A stretch of DNA of 64,000 nt from Aquatica leii. Its lineage: Eukaryota; Arthropoda; Insecta; Coleoptera; Lampyridae. Under the pieces are notes generated by a model, which saw only the letters and a program-made list of their open reading frames with translations, ran no database searches and was not told the origin of the DNA. Positions 45,334 to 56,370 of this stretch are shown one piece after another. The stretch is taken from the NCBI GenBank assembly GCA_035610365.1, contig CM069438.1:46434837-46498836 (forward strand), in the 5' to 3' direction. The position numbers and the translations under genes were made by a program. Positions within the stretch are counted from its first letter, which is position 1; each line of letters begins with the position of its first letter.

Positions 45334-45834
45334 AGCTGCGCGAGAAATGTGACGTCAGAGTGTAAAACCCAACTTAAAAATATAAGTTTACAAAAAATTT
45401 TGAAAAATCATTTTCGAGTTTTATTTCTTAGTTAGTTATACTTCTGTTATTTTTAAGTTTGATGTGAAAACTGTAAAACTATATTTTTTTAAAAATTGTA
45501 ACATAAAAGTCAGGTTATGTTATTCCATACTTATTTGTTAAACTTTAAGTAGTTTTTAATTACAACGTTCAATTTAAAGTTGATTAAACAAACTTAGAAT
45601 TCGTTTTTCAATATTTCATTAAAACGATTTGTGAATAGTAATATTACGAACAAGCAGAGTAGTTTATTTAAACAGTAATTAATACTAAACAGCTTAAGAT
45701 TTGTTAGTACAACATAACTACAGTTAGTTTAATATCTTAAAACAATACAATTCATTATTTCAGTTACATAAATTAGAAAATACATATTCTAAGCAATTAC
45801 GTAAGTAAGTTTCATTAACACTCAAAATCAGATG

Positions 45835-46669
45835 TACAATCGAGGTCTTCTTCGAAAGTATCACCAGCTACGTGTACTATAAACTTTTCATATTCAGTAT
45901 CCACATGTTCCTTCTTTATGTAATCCTCTGCAATTTCTTTTACATGGAAATGCATTGAACCAATACTGTAGTTTGCTTTGTATAATTTTATTAAGTTATA
46001 TAATTCTAGTTTTGTTAATTTTTCGTAATGTGAGATCTTCCATACTCATTTCGTCATGTCAAAATTGGATGTTTCTTAGCTGACATGTTATGGTAACTTG
46101 CATCTGCCCATTACAATTACAATATTCTGTGGCAAATTGGGTAGCAATTGGTTCTCAATCGACCTTTTATAATTTTGTCCGATTTAATATCAATAAAGCA
46201 TTATCGATAAAACATATATCAACTCCTAAAACAAATAATGGTAAATGACAAATTTAATATGAAAATTTCACGTAAACATACCAGCATGTACTATAATAAA
46301 TTTTTCCTTTTGTTACTGGTGATTTAAAACCTCTACGTGATTCATCCGTTCAAGCACATGACATTGTGTGAAAGTGAAGTTTACGATATCAAAGTTGAAA
46401 TCACAAATGAACTTTTTTCACCGCAATCAATTGCACGACCCTGTTTTCAGATATGTACAACGTTACTTTTAGAACTTCAAAAGACTACCTAATAAAAATA
46501 AAATCGTGTAAAACAACATAATTCTTTGTAGGTACTAATAAATTATATTTTACCTTGTGAATTTTAGTTTCCTTTTAAAAACGCTGTTTATGTTCCAAAT
46601 AATTTCTCTAGCATCCTTCGATAACACATGCCGTTTCTTTACAAGAGTAGACGTACTTGCTGAGCACAT
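45835..46669 (-). pseudogene. DDE_3-like transposase remnant with intron-like gaps
   Basis: A likely start at 46669 (MCSASTSTLVKKRHVLSK) follows a TTTTGTAG acceptor-like site. The first block runs to 46554 and stops at a GTAAAA donor-like site; a TTTTTATTAG site stands at 46489. A second gap has GTATGTTTACG after IIVHAG and TTTGTTTTAG before GVDICFIDNALLI; joining them restores the family block 'HAGg..gf..nalli'. Further on, SIENQLLPNLPQNIVIVM matches 'lip.lp.nsvivmDNa', with the catalytic DN lost (GR). The end is SHYEKLTKLELYNLIKLYK and FIVHVAGDTFEEDLDC. The third catalytic region (NPIE) is deleted. Stops and frameshifts remain even after removing the gaps. I know this as an insect transposase-like family but cannot name it. 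Confidence 0.62.
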
Positions 46670-46933
46670 AAGAAACTACAAAAGATTTCCTTAATAAAAA
46701 CTTTAATTATATAATTTAATAAAAAAAACTTACCTTTAAAATAAATGCAAACAGCAAAATCATTTTTTGTAAAATAAGTAGAGTAAAACATTGAGGTTAT
46801 AAACGAACATCAACAACAAACGGCGAAAAACTGACGTAATTTCCAGTAAATGTTTTTAGTATGTATTGTAATATCTTTATCTTTCTCATATCGTTACTGC
46901 ATCTTTTTCTAATGTAAAAATGCGTTTCTGCGC

Positions 46934-46957
46934 TGGTGTCTTCCGATATTAATCCTA
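46934..46957. repeat. Right TIR of the DDE_3-like element
   Basis: Inverted partner of 45310-45333. Confidence 0.85.
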
Positions 46958-46962
46958 TTATA

Positions 46963-48999
46963 GTGTTGAATAAAATTAAAAATTTATTTATTAGGTTATT
47001 GGAATAATTGTTGTTTTTAAGCATGTTTTTTAAAATGTTTAGATTTTTTATATAAAACTGAAGACTATTTAAGAGTCTTAATAATAAAAAAAACATTGTA
47101 AAGACTCTTATTGTATGGTATTGAACACTTGCTGGTTTTACGTAACGAATCACCAACAGTACAGAAATTTATGGCTTGTCTAAGGATAGATCAATATTAT
47201 AGCTGAGAATACGCGCTGTTGCTGCACAGACAAATTTAAATCTTAGCAGTTTATTTATTAATAGCAAAACTTTACTATAATTGACGTTGTACATATATGA
47301 ATAAACAATTTTACCAGTGAATTACTTTAATAAACAATTTTTTAAATTTTAATATTTAACATTTAAGGTTTTTGTGCCAGAACGGTTTAGTTGTATATTA
47401 AAAAAAATATTAAAATTGCTATAGATTAAATTACAAAAAAAACATTAAATTTTAAGACTTAGATTAATTTTATTTGCCAATTCCGTAAAGTTTGCATTAT
47501 TAGATTAACGATTGTTTGCCTCTAGGACACATTTAAACGCGCTACGTGATATTTTACGTTAATTTTGGATATAAAATGTAGAAAAAAATTATGTTTACGT
47601 TTTAATTAATTTTAGAAATTAAGTATTACAGTTTTGTTGATTTTATAGTTTTACTACAATTGTTTAAAGTGAAATACTCAAATGAGTGTACAATTTATTT
47701 AATTTATCAGTGAGCATCAGCCTACATAATTAGTTTATGCAAATAAGATCACTTTTATGTTGCAGTTTCAAACCAATGAGAAAAGACGCAATTTGCATGT
47801 AAATACTATTTACTTTTTTCCAACAAATGATTATCATTTTGTGCTTATTGTATTTAAATTAATTTTGCTTTGTGTTCTATTTCGATTACAAGTAATAGTA
47901 GTTTTTAAAAACGGTAACAGATTTCACATTGTTGGTAAATAAAAACTAACAAACAATAGAGAATATGTAGTACATAATTTTCTTTTAATCTTCGAGGAAA
48001 CCTTCCCTGAAGCGATTTCAACAAGAGGCAAAGTTTAGTGTTTCTTAAATTTCTCTGTAGAGAATTTTGGTACTTTCCTCGAGGGTTTAAGAACAGAAAA
48101 TAAATAACAATAACTTTGTTTTTTTTAATGCGATTGTAAATATGTTTTCTTGTTAGAAATATTAATGTGGCACAAGATGTTTGCGTATGTTAAAATTTTC
48201 GTAGACTTCATTTAAGCCAGAGAAAATTTTGGTTGTGTGTTTATTACTTTTATTTGCAGTTGCTTGCAAGATGATTTAATATCAAGTATATGTAAAATAT
48301 GCTTCGATTTTGAACACGATCACGTCCCAATTGAATACGGAACGAACATTTCCATAATAAATTTGCCGAAACGTGGTCAGACTAAAGCGCAACCGCGTTT
48401 TTACGCCTTGCAGATTTTTTTTGTCTTCTGTATTTAAATCGTTAGTTCAAACTAGGAAAAAAATAATTTTAAACAGTTTAATTTTTTTGTATTTTTTTAA
48501 CTATTTTACTGTTTAATGTTCTTATTTTTTGTTTACCTTAAGATTATTTTACCGGATTTTTGTGTGATTAATTAATTAATTATGTATTATGTATACGCTT
48601 CTTAATTTGTTTTATCTTAGCTAGTTATAACACGCACAAGACATTTTGATGTTTTCTCAAAATTTTTTTTAATTCTATTAAAATGTGAAAACTAACAAGA
48701 AACAAAATTTTGTTAAAGTTTTATTTACAACATATAAAACTTGTGTTGTTCGATTTGTGTGTGTCAAGTGTAAACAAGCATCTATTTTTCTCCCGTTTTG
48801 ACGCTCTTTTAATTACTTTATAATCAGCACGTCGAGGATCACATACAACTTACTCTTTAAGCTTCTGAGCTGCCTACAAAAACCTAAGCGGTCACTCCTG
48901 ATGATTTTTCTAATGCACAAGAACTCGATGTTTCGTCAGTTAGACTTAGCAACATAACCAAAATGCTTCGTTATTAAGTGGACTGTGGACATAATTGTG
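46963..48999. other. Unassigned AT-rich stretch
   Basis: No gene recognised. A ~24-bp imperfect inverted repeat pairs TTTTCTTTTAATCTTCGAGG (about 47979) with its complement at about 48075-48101. Positions 48768-48850 match 17205-17300. Open frames at 47757-47942 and 48237-48437 show no motif. Confidence 0.45.
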
Positions 49000-49019
49000 C
49001 AGACATTATCACAGTACAA

Positions 49020-49432
49020 AGATACTGTCGAACAATAAGATGGCGCTATCCAATTTCCGCCGTCCGGGTAAAGATGCTCATGAGTACACAAGACAAACAA
49101 ACACTAGTTGTAAACGAACTTTAATAAACGAAACATCGTACTCAAGGGCGTACTCTGAAGAAATACATCAAATTACGCTAAGCTCAATTGCATGTTAATG
49201 GCAAGGCCAGCCATATTGTCTCAGGCCTACCAAACAGAAGATAACATATTTTTACTCTCTCTCAAAAAATACAAAAAAAATATGCCAGAACTAAATAGGC
49301 GTTTCTTGTTCCCAAGAATTCTGAGTACAACCACGCATACAACAAATCAGTAGCGTACTTAAATAATTATACAAAAAAGTCACGCACATAAGCGTAGGTA
49401 ACTAGAACTACAAATATGTACAAAACGGAACA
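49020..49432 (-). repeat. 3' LTR of the BEL/Pao element
   Basis: On the minus strand a purine tract AAGGGGAGGAG (49433-49443) is followed by TGTTCCGTTTTG, the expected polypurine tract and LTR start. The other end is probably the GTTCGACA at about 49026 or slightly beyond. No matching 5' LTR was found beyond 53.8 kb, so the boundary rests on these signals alone. Confidence 0.6.
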
Positions 49433-49559
49433 CTCCTCCCCTTGAAATCTCTCAGATTTCGAAGTACAAACAAGAAAAACAGTGAAATAATGAAAATTAC
49501 TACAAGTAGTTTAAAAAATACAAATTGATAAATATAACTTAAAATAAACACTCTACCCA

Positions 49560-50726
49560 GATTAAGCACTCCGTAGAACACATAACCGATGCACTGACCT
49601 GTGCACTACATTTCCGTTAGCAATCCTCACGGAAGTTGCGCGAATGACGTTGTCGGCTCCAGGATGCAGCTCAACAACTCGGCCAAGCCGCTACTGTAAC
49701 GGCGGCTCTTTGTCTTCTTGTAGAATTACAACTGAGTTCATCTTTAACAGGTTTGATAAATGTCGAAACCATTTGCTCCTTTTTTGTAGATTTGGAACAA
49801 CCTCACGACTCCAACGGCGCCAAAAATGCTGTAGCATCTGCTGAGCTCTTCGGTATATAGTTAAGCGATTTTGTAGGTTATGGGTTAGGTCTGCTTCAGG
49901 TATGGACGTTAAAGTAACGACCAATTAACAAATGACCAGGGGTCAAAGGAATTAGATTCTCGGGATTGGACGAAATGTAAGATAAAGGTTTGGAGTTTAT
50001 GACTGCTTCTACCATCGTTAAGGTAGTATACATATCCTTGAATGTTAAATTCGCGTTTTCCAATACGCGTCTCAGGTGTACCTTAACAGATTTCACGGAA
50101 CATTTCCATAAACCACCTTCATGAGGTGCTCTAAGGTTGATAAATTTCCATTGTATGGATTTCGAATGGAGATAATTGTAGATTTCGTATTGAGATTCTA
50201 GATTGTTAAAAATACTGAATAGAGACTTCAACTTGGAGCATGCGCCACGAAAGCTAGTTGCGTTATCGCTGTAAATACAGTTTGGTAATCTTCTGGGTGT
50301 TATGAAGCGCTTCAGAGTGTTTAAGAAAGCATCAGTAGACAAAAATGTTACCAACTCTAAATGCATGGCAGTAGTAACCATACAAACAAAAACGCATATG
50401 TATGCCTTGGACAACCGCGCATCTCTAGTGCGTCTGTCTTTTATGTTAATTGGTCCTGCATAATCAATACCGACCTTGAAAAATGGGAAAACTGGATCTA
50501 GACGATCCTTGAGAAAATCACCTATCAGAGGATGATGAGTGATAGGTCTTGCTCTAAAGCAATTTGTGCACTTACGAACAATTCCCTTTATGTAACGGAG
50601 ACTACCAATTGGCCAAAACCCTTCACGTATTGCAGCAAGAAGAGCTTGTGCACCACAATGTAAGAGTTCCTTATGGTAGCTTTGTATTACTAATTCTGTA
50701 AATTTATGTCCTTTTGGAAACAGCAA
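49560..50726 (-). pseudogene. BEL/Pao integrase
   Basis: A 276-codon open frame (50726-49896) begins GHKFTELVIQSYHKELLHCG (HHCC zinc-binding start) and has CTNCFRARP. The DDE core follows: KVGIDYAGPINIK (first Asp), LPNCIYSDNATSFRGA (second Asp) and NLRAPHEGGLWKCSVKSVK. In the last the position usually Glu in 'W...VK..K' is not evident. TPGHLLIGR ends the core. A frame change leads to the Pao-specific C-terminal domain (MLQHFWRRWSREVVPNLQKR, then RLGRVVELHPGADNVIRATS) ending near 49560. It integrates retrotransposon cDNA in intact elements. Confidence 0.87.
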
Positions 50727-50765
50727 AGGATGTTTTTTCTCGAAGGAGAAAGAAGAATAGGATAA

Positions 50766-51821
50766 TCAACCTCCGACGCGTAGACAATCATGGTCATTTA
50801 AAAAGATGTTTAATTGCCTGATGTAAAGACTCTTTACGTCATTTCCAGCCTGAAGAGAGTGTATCTCATTTCTGAAGGAAGAATGTTGACAAAATTTAGT
50901 CAACGTTAATAACGAATTTTTTAACTCATCCACTTGGTGTTCATTTGTGGATTTGTCAGTCGTACGGCAGTTCTTTATGAATCTTAAAACATAAGCAAAA
51001 ATTCTTTGAAGTTTGGCAAGAGACGAATATTTTTCAAGAATCGAATCAAAAAATGTAACTTCCGAAGAAGTAGTACTGACCAGTATCACTGATTCCTTAC
51101 GCTTCTCCGTTTCGTTTGTATCGAGAAAATAATTAGTAAGCGGATACAAATTATCTTGCAATAGAAATTCTGGTCCTTTAAACCACAGCTTTTTGTTATT
51201 TAAATCAGTGACATCTAGGCCACGTGAAACTAAATTAGCTGGATTATTAGAGGTGCCAACATGGTGGCACTCTCCTACATTTGAACACTCGTGAATAGTA
51301 GCTATTCGATTAGCTACGAATGTCCAGTATTTATGAGGAACAGAACTAATCCAATTCAAGACGATCTTGGAATCAGTCCATAAAAATATTTGGTTTAGTT
51401 GAACGTTAAGACCATTTACGACCTTAGTGCACCACTCTGCTAGTAGAACTGCACCGCATAACTCCAACCGGGTAATGGTAATAGTGCGTAATGTCGTTAT
51501 TCTAGATTTAGAAAGAACAAGATTGGAGATTATATCGCCTGACGGAGTACGGCAACAAAGATAAAAACAACAACCATAGGCGAGTCTATTGGCGTCAGCA
51601 AACCCATGCAATTCTACCTCAGTACACTGAGGTAGAACGAGACAACGGTCTACAGTGATGGTGTTTAGATTGCTCAGTTGAGTTTTAAAATTTATCCATC
51701 TTTCGAGAAGGTCGGATAGAATGGTTTCGTCCTAAGCAATGCCAACCTGCCACAAAGATTGCATAATTAGCTTTCCTTGGACAGTAAGTCGCGAAAAGAG
51801 ACCCAAAGGGTAAAAAACCTT
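50766..51821 (-). pseudogene. BEL/Pao RT C-terminal connection and RNase H
   Basis: From 51821: DETILSDLLERWINFKTQLS, then VELHGFADANRLAYGCCFYL, the Pao 'lhgFsDAS..AYg..vY' block. SRITTLRTITITRLELCGAV, IFLWTDSKIVLNWI, SSVPHKYWTFVANRI and NPANLVSRG follow. The RNase H-like Asp and Glu residues (FAD, LELCGA, WTDS) are kept. A 281-codon open frame covers most of it; an in-frame stop and a frameshift separate it from the RT. Confidence 0.85.
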
Positions 51822-52592
51822 TCATATGACTGAAAGCAGCCTCCTTTTAGTAACTACGTCATCAACATTAAGAATTTCGCTTTTACAAAACAAATAATCA
51901 CTTTCAGAGCTCCAATGCAGGCCTAAAGCCTTAGAAACGGCACGTTCTCCAAGAGGAACCGTAGCAAAGTCAACATCTGAAGTATCGGATAATTCAAGAA
52001 TTTCCGATTTATTGGATAGGAGCTTATAAATGGTAAGCCCTGCCGCAGCAAGAATATAGGTAACTTCGTCTTTGAGACGGGCGGCTTTTTCGACGAAATC
52101 TACCGAAAATAAAAGATTATCCATATAAAAATTTTTAGATATAACCTCCGCTGCTTCAGAAAATGAGTCCTTGTTCAGCTCGGCGAGATAAAGCAAACAA
52201 CGAGTAGCCAGAAAGCTGGCTGATGCCGTGCCATAGGTAATGGTGTTTAAACGGAATTTATAAATAGGTTAAGAAAGGTTCTCTCCCTAGAGAATATGTT
52301 GAAATTTCCGAAAACTGGGGTATACGTTGATCATGCGGTACATTTTCTCAATCTCTCTACAAATGGCAACCTCGTATGAGCGGGAACGCAAAAGAATGTA
52401 CAGTAAATTGTCCTGTACTTGAGGCCTTACTATCTGAGCATCATTGACAGAGTACCCAGTAGAAGAACTGGCGTCAAAAACGACGCGTAATTTTGTCGTT
52501 AAAAAAGACCTTTTGACTACGGCATGGTTAGGAAGAAATGTAGTGTGGATAATGCCATCAGCAGAGTTAATACTAAGAGGCTCACTTAGGGG
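51822..52592 (-). pseudogene. BEL/Pao reverse transcriptase
   Basis: The minus strand gives FLPNHAVVKRSFLTTKLRVV and FDASSSTGYSVNDAQ, then ICREIEKMYRMINVYP, the motif A block where Asp-Ile-Glu is usual but Arg-Glu is seen. After a gap, ITYGTASASFLATRCLLYLA leads to FYMDNLLFSVDFVEKAARLK. The catalytic YVDD is YMDN here, so the second Asp is lost. The frame is broken near 52270. Confidence 0.83.
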
Positions 52593-53238
52593 CTAACTCT
52601 CAGCTTTGCTAATCTTGGTCATATGGCCTAACCTTTTGTAATCGGACATGAATTTAGAGTATTTCCTTAAAAGGAAAGGGTCTTTATGAATACGTTGTAC
52701 TAAAGACAAAAATCGTTTTTCCGCTATCTGCCGAAAATCGCCCAATAACGAGTTAAATGGTATGTGCACCGAAAGATGACCAGTGTGGTCGATGCAAACA
52801 GTATCAGTAAATCGATTCTCACAGAATTTTTTGTGTAGGGGGAGTAAAGAAAGCTTTGAAACTGGTGTAGTAGTATCTAACTCCCAGAATCTAGTGATTG
52901 ATTGATGCAGATCAAGGTCTGACTGTTCAGTCTCTGTCGTGGTATAACAGCATACTGTAGTTAGAGTATGAATGTTGGGATCTGAAGACTGCGTGACAGA
53001 ACGCTTTGGCAAACCTCCTGAAACCACCCAACCTAGAAGAGTATACTGTAATGTGGGCATGGAATTCCCCAAGAAAAGTTTTGATAAATTGATAAAATAT
53101 TGATGCGCGGATAAGGACATTGATGTCTCCAGGCTTGTTGTAAGAGCTATCTGTGAGACGTAAATGAAGAGGTATATCTATATAATCTGGATTGAAACGA
53201 GTCTTAGGAAGTTTGTTGGTGATTGACGGAACAATCAA
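52593..53238 (-). pseudogene. BEL/Pao A17-type protease and RT N-terminal part
   Basis: Two overlapping frames hold the protease end (NKLPKTRFNPDYIDIPLHLR, PGDINVLIRA) and the following LQYTLLGWVVSG block. FWELD, KKFCENRFTDTVCIDHTGHL, EKRFLSLVQRIHKDPFLLRK and YKRLGHM complete the peptidase A17 / RT entry region of Pao elements. A frameshift near 53050 separates them. Confidence 0.83.
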
Positions 53239-53800
53239 ACAATCCTGAAAAGTGAATTTAATTTTTGTGCAAACGTTCTGAGATTAGGCTGTTTTGGAAA
53301 CCACTGACCTTAACTTGAACGGTGGAAAGTAAAATTTCAGATGATCTAGAGAATCCACAAACACATGTGTTGGGATTGTTATTCGTAGTGGCATTCTCTG
53401 TGTTATCAGAAGAAGCACTAGTAGGTGTAGATGCTGATGAGTTGTTGGTATCAGCGGAGGTATGAGTTTAAATTATTTCCGATAAAGCAAAAAATTCGGG
53501 ACAATGATTTATGAAATGATCTCTCTTGCACACGACGAAAACAGATGATGATGCTTGAGCTAAACGATAAGAGACTTCTTTCGACCCTGAATTAGATTTT
53601 TTGCCAGGAACATAATGAGCATGTTTGGCTTGGTTATGTAAGGAAGTTTTAGCGGTACCGCTGTTAGTTTCGTCTCTAATGTTACATCTATCAGATAGAA
53701 ATTTAGACGTTTCTTCTGTAGACGGGATCCTTTTCGGGAATTGTTTAACGAATTCCTCCGAAGTGCAACTATCAACTATATTTTAAAAAGTGGACGTCAC
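53239..53800 (-). pseudogene. BEL/Pao gag end with degenerate zinc knuckle
   Basis: The translation around 53570-53480 reads VFVVCKRDHFINHCPEFFAL, a CX..HX4C zinc-knuckle remnant, followed by a Ser/Thr/Asn-rich linker toward the protease. A 71-codon frame at 53560-53775 in another phase is probably fortuitous or frameshifted gag. Most of gag is missing. Confidence 0.55.
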
Positions 53801-53879
53801 TTGCAAGAAGATACGGCGACTACATCAACAAACACACAACTATAAATGGACAAAACTAATCCGGAACCAACAAAAGACA

Positions 53880-54960
53880 ACCGACACCGAAACTAAGGAA
53901 AACTATCGTGAACATCTTATTGCACACACTGACATCTACAGGAAAAAGACTTAATTTTTTTGTAACACCTAAAAACGTTTCTTTACTGGACATCAGTGCT
54001 GTGTGTAAACAAGAAAAAATCTATGAAAATCGTCGCAGCCGACAAAATAACCGCAACAGTTGTTATGGACTATATCATCTACACCCAAAAAATTGAAAAG
54101 ATTTTACAATAAAGGAATTGCCCAAGATTGAATAAAGATCTAACAAGTCTAGAGAGGAAGATCTATCAAACTCTAAAATTACACGACATATTTCTAACAC
54201 TAAAAAGAAATACCACGCTGACACCGCACCTTAGCAAACTTCCGCGTTTGTATAGACTACCAAAGATACACAAGGGCTTGTCACTTTGGCCGATAACTAG
54301 TTTTCATAATAGACTTACATACCAGCTGGCTCTTACCGATCGTATCACCTCTTCCAGACAACAGCCCATCCTTTGCCAAGCATTTTTTTGATATTCTGAT
54401 AACAGTAAAACTGCAACAATGAGATTAGTGGTCTAGCTTCCACGTGTATAAACCAATGGTCTTGTAAAAGAAACATAAGAGGGTCATTCAAAAAAAGCTT
54501 CTAAAATACGTGCTCAAGACGACGGTTTTTCAATGGATGTATGTTCATTATCTATTATTACTAACATCTGCATAAACTGGTTTGAATCTCAGGCAATAGT
54601 CAAAACAAAATTTAAACCTAAGATATGGCTTAGGTATGTAGACAACTAGACCACTTCAACCATCACTTGAACAACATAAAACCATCTATCAAATTTACTA
54701 TGGAAAAAGATAAGGAAGATTTACTATTATACTTGGACGTAGAAGAAGAAATACAATAAAATAATAAAAACCGCTATTTTTAGAAAATTAACCCTACATC
54801 ACATAAATAACACAAATGTTACAAAATACTCAGAAGCGATCTGCAGAAAGCAAATGTATATAAGATAGATACAAAAAGACTTAAAAAAACCCAACCTTGC
54901 ACACCAAATAATCATTATAAATTATACATGGTCATAAAGGAACTTTTTTACGAGAAACCA
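53880..54960 (+). pseudogene. Penelope-like element: reverse transcriptase
   Basis: The plus-strand translation gives GKRLNFFVTPKNVSLLDIS, MKIVAADKITATVVMDYIIY ('ilpADKGn.tVVmd..dY'), LSKLPRLYRLPKIHKGLSLW ('PrlYGLPKIHK...lRPI'), then PSFAKHFFDIL. FSMDVCS is a decayed 'sfDv.sL' block, and YVDN is followed by a stop where YVDD is expected. HLNNIKPSIKFTMEKDKEDL and LLYLDV match 'iKFTmE.e....lpFLD'. FRKLTLHHINNTNV is the 'yRKpThT..yl' block. Many stops. This domain is typical only of Penelope-like elements, which combine it with a GIY-YIG nuclease. Confidence 0.85.
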
Positions 54961-55029
54961 TCTAAAAATGTAGATTTTATACCCTTCTTCCATCTCCTTC
55001 TACCGTTCTCAACGGAAGACATAATTGTT

Positions 55030-56010
55030 GCTGATAAAAAACGATAAAAGAGCACCGGGCCCCGTCGGTATCTTGGTCAAAATTCTAGTGGGGTGTACCA
55101 CTAGCAGCCTCGACGTGCTGACACTTTTCATGCACTACGTGCTTTAAATTCCACCATTTTTGGAGCTATGGAAGAAGGCCAGGCTTGTTCTTTTGGATAG
55201 AGAAAAAGCTCCTGTCTTTACTAAACAATATTGCTAAATTACAGCTAATAGTTGACAGAGTGCAAGACAGCATAGAGGGGGCGAGGAGTCTATCAGACAG
55301 GCAATATAGATTTATATGCGCCAGATTCACAATAGATGTTCTGGAGGTCGTCGACTGCTGGACTAGGACAACTCGCATAGGCATCAGGAGAACTAGAAAA
55401 CTATGTGCTCTAGTCACGCTAAATGTGAAAAAATCCATTCAATTTCTTAGCATAGTCAGTCACTAAAAAAAAAGTTTAACCATACCTAACCCACATCGTA
55501 CAAAACTATCTTATTAATAGAAGACTAATAATTCAAAGCTTCAATGAATTGTAAACTTCCCAAGTGACCTACGGGATCCCACAAGGGTCGGTTTACAAGC
55601 CTAAATCATCGCGTTTGTGGACGTTATTGCCTTAATAACCAAAGCAAAGACGGAAGACGAGCTTGCAAAAGAGACAAAAATGGTAATTACTCGGATCGAT
55701 AATTGGCTTATTAGTCACAACGTAGAGATAGCGTCAAGCAAAACTGAAACCATAGTCATCTCAGGCAAACCCCAAATAAGCACCATTTTATTTAGTGTAC
55801 ATAACCAAGTCGTCACATCAAAGAACAATTTTAAATACTTCGGCGCTTTTCTTAACAAATACTTGAATTACGCCTACCATGTACCACGCTGTGATTTCAG
55901 CCTCACCAAGGCCACTAGAACGGCATCGACAATTACAATAATGCCACATGTAAACGAGCATGTAAGGGTTAGCAGTACACAGTGGGACGCTGTACACAAT
56001 GGGACATCTT
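55030..56010 (+). pseudogene. LINE reverse transcriptase fragment (R1/I-like)
   Basis: It starts with DKRAPGPVGILVKILVG and LELWKKARLVLLDREKAP, the 'nKApGPDGI' and 'W+.a.lvll.K' blocks. MCALVTLNVKKSIQFLS follows, corresponding to motif A (Asp replaced by Asn). From 55617, IALITKAKTEDELAKETKMV, ITRIDNWLISHNVEIASSKT, VTSKNNFKYFGAFLNKYLNY, and STITIMPHVNEH are the 'W....gL.la..KTe', 'YLG..lD..l' and '.l.rlmpn' blocks. The YADD region is damaged. It lies between the two halves of the Penelope-like element, so it inserted there or was brought next to it. Confidence 0.78.
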
Positions 56011-56370
56011 TAAAATATCACGCAGCTTCTACATTAGTAAATCAGAACTTGCTTTATTTGGTTCTTCCAAACGTAGCCGATGTTGATAACCACAAGGGCG
56101 GAGAATTCTAAAAACGCACTTTCACTTTCCCACCTGTAAAAGTTACATTTACATTGACATCCGGATAAAAATTTTGAAGAAGTCAAGATAAATTTGCGGT
56201 TATCATAATTTTGCCAAGGATTGATTATTTTTCAAATAACCTTGGCATTGTGCGCTTAGTCTACAGTGAGACACACTCCTCTGGTACACAGTATGACGTT
56301 CCATTTTGTATCATGCTACTGTTCAACTGAATATTTATTGTGTTTTGCCAAAATTAAACCGTAATTTTAG

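Larger units (their letters stand above)
45307..46960 (-). mobile_element. DDE transposon remnant with 28-bp TIRs and TA duplication
   Basis: Inverted repeats 45307-45334 and 46933-46960 match except at one position in the outermost few bases; 24 bases from TAGGATTAATATCGGAAGAC inward to ACCA are identical. TA lies outside both ends (45305-45306, 46961-46962). The interior holds a minus-strand remnant of a DDE_3-like transposase. TA duplication and DDE_3 fold point to the IS630-Tc1-mariner superfamily, though the terminal sequence is not a familiar one. Confidence 0.78.
49020..53800 (-). mobile_element. BEL/Pao retrotransposon, 5'-truncated
   Basis: Nearly the whole pol region (protease, RT, RNase H, integrase with its C-terminal domain) is readable on the minus strand in BEL/Pao order. 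It is preceded by a small gag zinc-knuckle remnant and followed by a polypurine tract and LTR. The 5' LTR and most of gag are absent. Penelope-like sequence begins about 100 bp beyond. Confidence 0.87.

Noticed and set aside
46797..47156. 119-codon minus-strand open frame
   Set aside because: It crosses the right TIR of the TA-flanked element and reads through AT-rich sequence; no family match.
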